DNA of 34,039 bases, taken from assembly GCA_003427395.1 (NCBI GenBank), contig BFEA01000100.1:2450779-2484817 (forward strand). Direction: 5' to 3'. The position numbers were made by a program, and so were the translations under genes. Origin of the DNA: Chara braunii (taxonomy: Eukaryota; Streptophyta; Charophyceae; Charales; Characeae). Below the pieces are notes generated by a model, which saw nothing but the letters and a program-made list of their open reading frames with translations, ran no database searches and had not been told where the DNA came from. The stretch's first letter is position 1. Every line of letters begins with the position of its first letter. This document shows, one piece after another, positions 28,946 through 34,039 of the stretch.

Positions 28946-29387
28946 GTTTTGTCCCATCCCCTACCTGGAGAAAGGAGAAGATATAATCGCAAAAATAGGT
29001 CGGTTAGAAGGTCAGAGCATTCGAAGAGGGTCAAAAGTCGATTGAATGAAACTAACATTGCGCTCGTCCCGACGTACAAATGGTGTAAGAACAAGTGTCT
29101 TCGGTTCTTGACCATTGACGATATCAAACCAGTGCGCGAAGCCTATTACGAAATGTCCCTCGAAAGGAGGATCGAGTGGTGGATGCAAACCCTCGACAAT
29201 TTCACTATCCTCGACGGAGGTCTAGAAAGAGTCCAACCAGTGCAGTGCAAACGCCGTGTGTGCAAACGCCGTGTGTGCATCGCCGGTTGGTGCAAAATAA
29301 TAGGGATATATCGAAACACATTTCGTCGTTATAGCAAGTGCAAGTCGGACGGGGTCGTCCGTGGCCGTCATGGTCGATGGGGATTAT

Positions 29388-29952
29388 TGAACCCGAGACC
29401 AGAGTATGTGAGCAGCTGGCTCGTGTGACAAGGTTTGTGGAAGAACATGGAGATGCTATGCCTAACGAAATGGTTGTGAGGGGGACCTCACAACGGCCCA
29501 AAGTTAGGCTCCCTGCTTATTTCACGAAGCTCCTTGTATACGAGTCTATCAAGGCGGACTTGGAAGCGGCGGGTCAGACCGTCGTTTCGGAGCAAGTCTT
29601 CTACTCCATATGGAGGAAGTACTTGTGGCATGCCGACCTTGCCAAGTCCAACTCGTTCACAAAGTGTGGCGAGTGCGTCCGCCTTAGACAGGCCAGAGAC
29701 AATGCCTTCCTCCTTCGTGACCGTAGGGATTTCGATGAAAAGCACCGCAAACACCAACTAGATCAGGTCGCTCACCGTGCGGATTACGCTGACTGGAAAC
29801 TTCGTTCCATTTTGAACCCCGCGGAATACCTCTGCCTTATAGTGGATGGAATGGATCAGAAAAAGACAACCATTGCTCACATCGGCATGTATAATTACTC
29901 CAAGGATCATCGACACGACATGGTGATGAAAACGAACCTACCGCGATCGTAG
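29388..29952 (+). pseudogene. DUF7869-type core, first half
   Basis: This frame carries VRLPAYFTKLLVYESIKADL, VSEQVFYSIWRKYLWHADLA, then FTKCGECVRLRQARDNAFLL and a helix rich in His, Asp and Arg. CLIVDGMDQKKT follows near 29845, giving the first proposed catalytic Asp. C110 and C113 could bind zinc. The frame runs into TAG at 29950. The following frame (from about 29946) resumes with IVAHGRKPSIYVYTY, the expected continuation. Confidence 0.65.
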
Positions 29953-30833
29953 CTCACGGCAGGAAACCGTCCATTTATGTGTACACGTATTTGTCTTTCT
30001 ATGCGCACGGTTCCGATCGTACCATGACGTGCGTTATGTGGACTCTATGTGAGTTGCAGGCGTCGGGACAGAAATGGCCACGCCACCTCCGCATCTTGGC
30101 GGACAATTGTTGGAGGGAAAACAAAAACCAACACCTTATGTGTTTGGCCTCTCTTCTGGTGAAATTCGGGATTTTTGAAGATGTCGAAGTGGGGTTCATG
30201 CTCGTTGGCCACACGCATACCGTCATAGACGCGACTTTCAGTGTTTCTTCGAAAAAACTGAAGGACAATGATGCTTACACCATGAAACAGTTGTTCTCGC
30301 TTATCGAGTCGTCGCACAAGATACCTCCGAAGTGCATTGAGCTCGATCACATTGCCGATTGGCGCCGGGTATTGGATCGATATGTCGATAGAACCATCGT
30401 CGGCGTATCGAAACCACACCTCTTCAAATTCTTCATGCATGACGGGAGTCCCGTCATGGTGTACAAGAAGTACTGTACCGATGCCGAATGGATGCCGGAA
30501 GGCAGACCAGTTCAATGGTTCCCGGTTGTCGATGGCCAGTATGCAGGCCCTACCTCCCCTCCACAACCATGTGTTATTCCCCGTGTCGTTAAATATGATT
30601 TTCGGATGGCTCGTGACAGTGTCCAAAAATTTGTGGACGTCCTCGAACAACATAGACACATGTGGCAAACATATAGGAAGGAGGAGGTCGACAAGCGGGA
30701 GGATGCTTTGTCTTACTGGAAAGCGATCTTCGTCGAGGCGGACGACATGATCCAAAAGCAAAAGAAGAAGGACACAGAAGAGGGTGAGGAAGAGGATGTC
30801 CTCCAGTCTCCCGAGTCTGTTCATGTGGAATGA
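29946..30833 (+). pseudogene. DUF7869-type core, second half
   Basis: ILADNCWRENKNQHLMCLAS (Asp near 30102) and VGFMLVGHTHTVIDATFSVS (Asp near 30228) are the second and third conserved blocks. A long C-terminal helical region ends in an acidic Lys/Glu-rich tail (KKKDTEEGEEEDVLQS). All proposed acidic residues are intact, so the decay is confined to frame. Codons are open for 285 residues. The stop is followed at once by an AT microsatellite. Confidence 0.7.
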
Positions 30834-30870
30834 ATATATATGTATATATATGTGTATATATATATATGTT
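30834..30870 (+). repeat. (AT)n microsatellite immediately after the stop codon
   Basis: ATATATATGTATATATATGTG-type repeats start within three bases of the stop. Confidence 0.85.
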
Positions 30871-31730
30871 CTCATAAGAAACCATATATAATAAAACCGT
30901 TAAAAGAACTGTCTGAAGCTGCAGCATGGACTTTCCTCTCCTGCTCCCATCCCTGTTGGACCTCTTTTTCTTCCCAGGTTCAATCCTTGATGAGCTTTAC
31001 ATGAGTTGGTCCTCCCGGCACTGTTCTGCGTGTTGTCCACCATCGAGCGAAGTCACACATACCTGAAATGCAGTTGGTTCGGTCAACGGCGGGAGCGGGA
31101 GATCATCTCGTCATCTGAAAGTTTCCAATCAACAGAAGGGATGTGTGGCCCTCTTTTAAAAGTGGTTGCTTCCTCCCAACANCGGAGATGGTCGATCCCC
31201 TCCCTAGCCAAAGGTAGCACGAGANGTAACAGGATCCGTCGTCTGGGAAACTGAACAGGGCTCTAATTGGATGTGGCTGCTCCTATCAACAGCGGAAATG
31301 AACGCGGCTCTTCACATTGCAGACAAGTAGTACCTCCAACCGCCCACTCCTTTCCTCTGGGCTCCGTCTCTCTACCCCCCCCCTCTGTTCTCCCTGTCTC
31401 TCTCATCGACATTTCCATGTCTCTCTTCACCGTCTCTCACTCTCCCGTTCACACTCACACACACACCGCCATCACAACAGCAGCAACAGCTCACGAACGG
31501 CACGGGTCCTCCAGACGCGCTGCACCTGCAACTGCGTGTGGGCGGGGAACACCTTGCACGTCTCTCCCGCTGATCCACACGAGCACCCCCCAACACCTTG
31601 CTCGCCCTGCTGAACTCCCCCTTCCTCGCGGTCGTCCGTGCGGTTACACACGCCCGCCAAGTGCCGCATTACACCGCGTACACCTTGCTCACCTCCTGTC
31701 GTTCCCTCGTCTCCACGCCTTACTTACTAT
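30871..31730. other. No supported gene; CT/CA-rich leader-like sequence
   Basis: Unknown bases occur at 31182 and 31225. From 31340 to 31500 the plus strand is strongly pyrimidine-rich, then CACACA and CAACAGCAGCAACAG. This could be the 5' leader of the ORF at 31731. The 177-codon frame from 31267 follows this composition and is not called. Confidence 0.35.
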
Positions 31731-31985
31731 ATGTCGTCTGGCCCTCGACCTCCTGTTACTGTCGGGCCTGCCCCTCGTGCTTCGCAGCGCGTGGCACTGA
31801 GGACCCGTAACCCCCGCGCTAGACCCGCGTACCAGTACTTCCAGGGCACTCCAGGCGAATCCTCGGCGCACGGATCTAAGAGTTCACCTATGTCGCATCG
31901 AGCGAGGGACCAAAGTGATATACAGCGGTACCTGACTGCCGCTCGCCGTGTCCGGAAGCAAGCCTTGCCCTTTGCGCTGTCATGA
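31731..31985 (+). CDS. Small hypothetical ORF, 84 aa, uncertain
   Basis: The ATG at 31731 opens MSSGPRPPVTVGPAPRASQR and ends TGA at 31983-31985. The protein is Pro/Arg/Ser-rich, then RARDQSDIQRYLTAARRVRK, a basic helix. It resembles the N-terminal part of a retroelement gag-like protein in composition only. No domain is recognised. The frame is open for 30 codons upstream without another ATG. It may be the broken start of a longer gene, because minisatellite sequence follows. Confidence 0.3.
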   Translation: MSSGPRPPVTVGPAPRASQRVALRTRNPRARPAYQYFQGTPGESSAHGSKSSPMSHRARDQSDIQRYLTAARRVRKQALPFALS

Positions 31986-32159
31986 GAGGGACCGGGCCCG
32001 CATCCAAGCCTGTGGTCTGGCGGGTTTCGGTCTTCTTCCAAGCCGGAGGCAAGTGCCCCGATCAGCACCAAGGGGCAGCGCAACTGCCGAATGATGTAAT
32101 GTACAACAAATGCTGACCATACCGAGCCTGTATCAAACCAACTCGCCGTGTCCGTTCCC

Positions 32160-32960
32160 TGGCAGTGTTGAATCCGGGNNAACCAACAATATACCATACC
32201 GTACGAATGCCGGATCTGTAGACNAAGTCACGCCAGCCTAGTATCATCATACCAGTGCCAACCAAAACCGATCCCGTGATCCGTGGCGCCAACCATACCG
32301 ACCCGGGTGCCGAACCTGAAACAAGCACTGTAAGTTGCAGCGACCCGTGCCTCGCCAATGCCAAACCAAGTCCAGACCTGAAAATAAGATAGTAGCGTAT
32401 GCCAGACCGACACCGGACCCATGCTGAGCCAGACGTTGGTCCCGAACCAAGACCGAGTCTGAAATATGCGGGACACCGTACAGTACCGCAATACCGTAAT
32501 CATTCTGAACCTGAAAATAGTGCAGTGGGGAGCACAACTCGGATGTCGAGTACCGAGTCTCAAAGCAATGCCATGAAGTGTACCAACCGATGCCAGATAC
32601 CGAACCCGAGCACGGTGCAGTGGAGTGTACCAAAACCGATGTTGAATACGTAATAACTGTTGTGATAGCGCCGAACCCGAATTATGTCGTTGTCGAGTCA
32701 TACCGAACCTGAAAACAATAGTCGCGATGGCACCGAACCTGAAATAAATTGCCGTGGTGGTGCCAGAGCTTAAATAAATTGTCGTAGCGACCCCAAACCT
32801 GAAATAACCTGCTGTAGTGGTCCCGAACCTGACAATAAATCACGCTGACGTGCCCGAGCCTGATATACGCCGATGTCGAGCTCACGCCGAACCTGAAATA
32901 TGCCCGGTACCGTGCCAAATACCATAATGTCGGTCCAAATAGCACCATCCCACACTGTCC
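32160..32960 (+). repeat. Minisatellite of about 30 bp (CCGAACCTGAAATAA units)
   Basis: Units are clearest at 32704-32915, where CCGAACCTGAAAWAA recurs every 28-32 bases followed by a variable GTGGTG/TCGTAGCGAC half. Earlier, more diverged units run back to about 32160. Unknown bases at 32179-32180 and 32224 show assembly trouble. Minus-strand frames across it are repeat artefacts. Confidence 0.75.
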
Positions 32961-33930
32961 ATGCGACTCCCGCTCTCAGAACATCCCAAATGCGGTAATG
33001 TTAGTAATCAAGCAAACCAGGGAAAGCGACGCAGGGAACCTCGACCATCGGCAGTAGTGAAAACCCTTAAAATCCGGGAAAAATGTTCAATCCGGAGTCA
33101 GAGCTACTGACGGGTAATCGAGGCGAAATTAGGCCAATCTCCTAACAATCATGGATTCCTGTCCCTTTCATCATTTTTCATCATTCTTCCCTTTTCTTAA
33201 TTCTATTGTTGGAAATAGTAAATTAACCGTAAGATCCCCAAAATAAAATTCCGAGAAAGTTTAAATGAATGGCCGAATTTCTTTTGTTTCTTTTCTCTTT
33301 TACCATTTATAATCTTTTTCTATGTTTTTAATTTCATTGTCGGGAACATAAAATAAAAGGGGTATTCCCCCTTGAATTAAATGCCGTAAAAAATAGAGAA
33401 ATTACCCCTACTGGTCGTAATCCCTTTTCCCCATCTTTAATTATGGTACTAAAATAGACAAAAATTTGAGCCTCATTTCGACCCCGGTCATATGCCGCAA
33501 AAAATGTGGCTGCGAGGTCAGTTCCCGCGATGCCTCCCCGCGGCAGGCCAATCCGGGTCTAACCCTCTGAACGGCCGGAAATGACGGTCCGTTGATGTGC
33601 CGAGTGCGACCACCTATCTTGCCATCTTTGAGGGTTACCCGTAAGGTTCAGCGCACCCAAAATCAAGGGCGCCCTAAGCTCCCCTGATTTCCGCTGCCTG
33701 CTCTAACCAGAGTACCGTCAAAACTCAGACTCGTCTCTGCGCCTAAGTCCCAAAACCGTAGATTTCAGGCGGCGCACTGCTTGTGGCCGCCTGACATTTA
33801 GCCCGGACCACTTTTCGACACCCCCGTCGAGCCCTAGCAACTTACGTCAGACGAAGCGGACGAGCTTCAGGGTGATGGTCCGTATAGGACGCCCACGTCG
33901 GCGTTCAATTGTCTTATGTTTTAGTTTGTT
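32961..33930. other. AT-rich repeats then unique sequence; no supported gene
   Basis: From 33150 to 33480 AT-rich, loosely repeated blocks occur (TTCTATTGTTGGAAATAGTAAA, TTTCATTGTCGGGAACATAAAA). From 33500 the sequence becomes GC-balanced, with no ORF until 33931. It may be the leader of that ORF. Confidence 0.35.
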
Positions 33931-34039
33931 ATGAGTCCTGAGGCTAAGAAGATGCTTCTTGACTCTCCTGTTTCTTCTGGTTTTTTGTCCCGGCACGATC
34001 CTCTTTTTCTTCTGTCTTTGCCCCGAGAAGGGTGTCGAC
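33931..34039 (+). CDS. Start of an ORF running off the window
   Basis: The ATG at 33931 opens MSPEAKKMLLDSPVSSGFLS and stays open for 36 codons to the window edge. The residue mix is reasonable for a protein N terminus, and the preceding 400 bases lack other starts. It is too short to identify. Confidence 0.3.
   Translation, partial: MSPEAKKMLLDSPVSSGFLSRHDPLFLLSLPREGCR

Larger units (their letters stand above)
28159..30833 (+). pseudogene. DUF7869-type gene (candidate RNase H-fold transposase), frameshifted
   Basis: The gene starts most plausibly at ATG 28159 and ends TGA at 30831-30833. In order: a Ser/Pro-rich N terminus with three VDTDF-type repeats in three different frames (28462, 28584, 28799), a conserved region KWCKNKCLRFLTIDDIKP through VCIAGWCKIIGIYRNTF to GRHGRWG (28949-29385), then FTKCGECVRLRQ (CxxC), IVDGMDQKKT, ILADNCWRENKNQ and LVGHTHTVIDATFSV. 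The last three blocks are the hallmarks of the DUF7869 family and resemble the three acidic clusters of a DDE/RNase H-like nuclease. Frame changes near 29385 and 29945 and a stop at 28943 break it. No terminal inverted repeats were found, so mobility is inferred. Short introns cannot be excluded, but no convincing GT-AG pairs fit the breaks. Confidence 0.7.

Noticed and set aside
31267-31800. 177-codon plus-strand ORF
   Set aside because: It tracks a CT/CA-rich tract. The separate frame from ATG 31731 is a slightly better candidate.

Overview
The window reads as repeat-rich intergenic DNA from a eukaryotic nuclear genome. It has long microsatellites and minisatellites, a polyadenylated 3' end (AATAAA followed by about 31 A), a tRNA-like SINE head, a Penelope-like retroelement, and element genes decayed by stops and frameshifts. 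There are no operons or bacterial ribosome-binding sites. The mix of a retroelement with GIY-YIG ahead of RT, a DUF7869-type gene and a ParB/methyltransferase-like gene suggests a streptophyte (charophyte) alga such as Chara. That assignment rests on recognition and is tentative. Scattered N bases mark assembly joins.

Layout. 1-894: G-rich DNA, a retroposed poly(A) end, then a tandem repeat of about 200 bp. 895-6896: an apparently full-length Penelope-like element (PLE) on the minus strand, inserted inside that tandem repeat. It is bounded by an 11-bp target-site duplication and by two direct pseudo-LTRs of about 626 bp. Each pseudo-LTR carries a minimal hammerhead ribozyme motif. Inside are a CCHC/coiled-coil ORF1 and a GIY-YIG plus RT ORF2. 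The RT frame is open for 792 codons, but the rest is broken. 7.0-14.9 kb: SINE-like sequence, hairpin repeats, microsatellites and degenerate duplications, with one possible small ORF at 9205. 15.4-16.0 kb: an unrecognised ORF. 16.5-17.8 kb: a G-quadruplex-prone block and a MITE-like foldback structure.

18.0-23.4 kb (minus): a long degraded gene with a ParB/sulfiredoxin-like domain, a permuted N4/N6 DNA-methyltransferase-like domain and a low-complexity tail. This bacterial-style ParB-methyltransferase architecture in a eukaryotic repeat is the least explained item here. 23.7-27.96 kb: satellite DNA, including two clusters of a short palindrome (TGCGA-n6-TCGCA type) on either side of a 1.4-kb CATCG-type minisatellite. 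28.2-30.8 kb (plus): a broken DUF7869-type gene, a candidate RNase H-fold transposase, with a repeated N-terminal motif. 31-34 kb: minisatellites, AT-rich DNA and the start of an ORF that runs off the window.

The genes do not form a pathway. The window is best read as nested mobile elements and their decay products.
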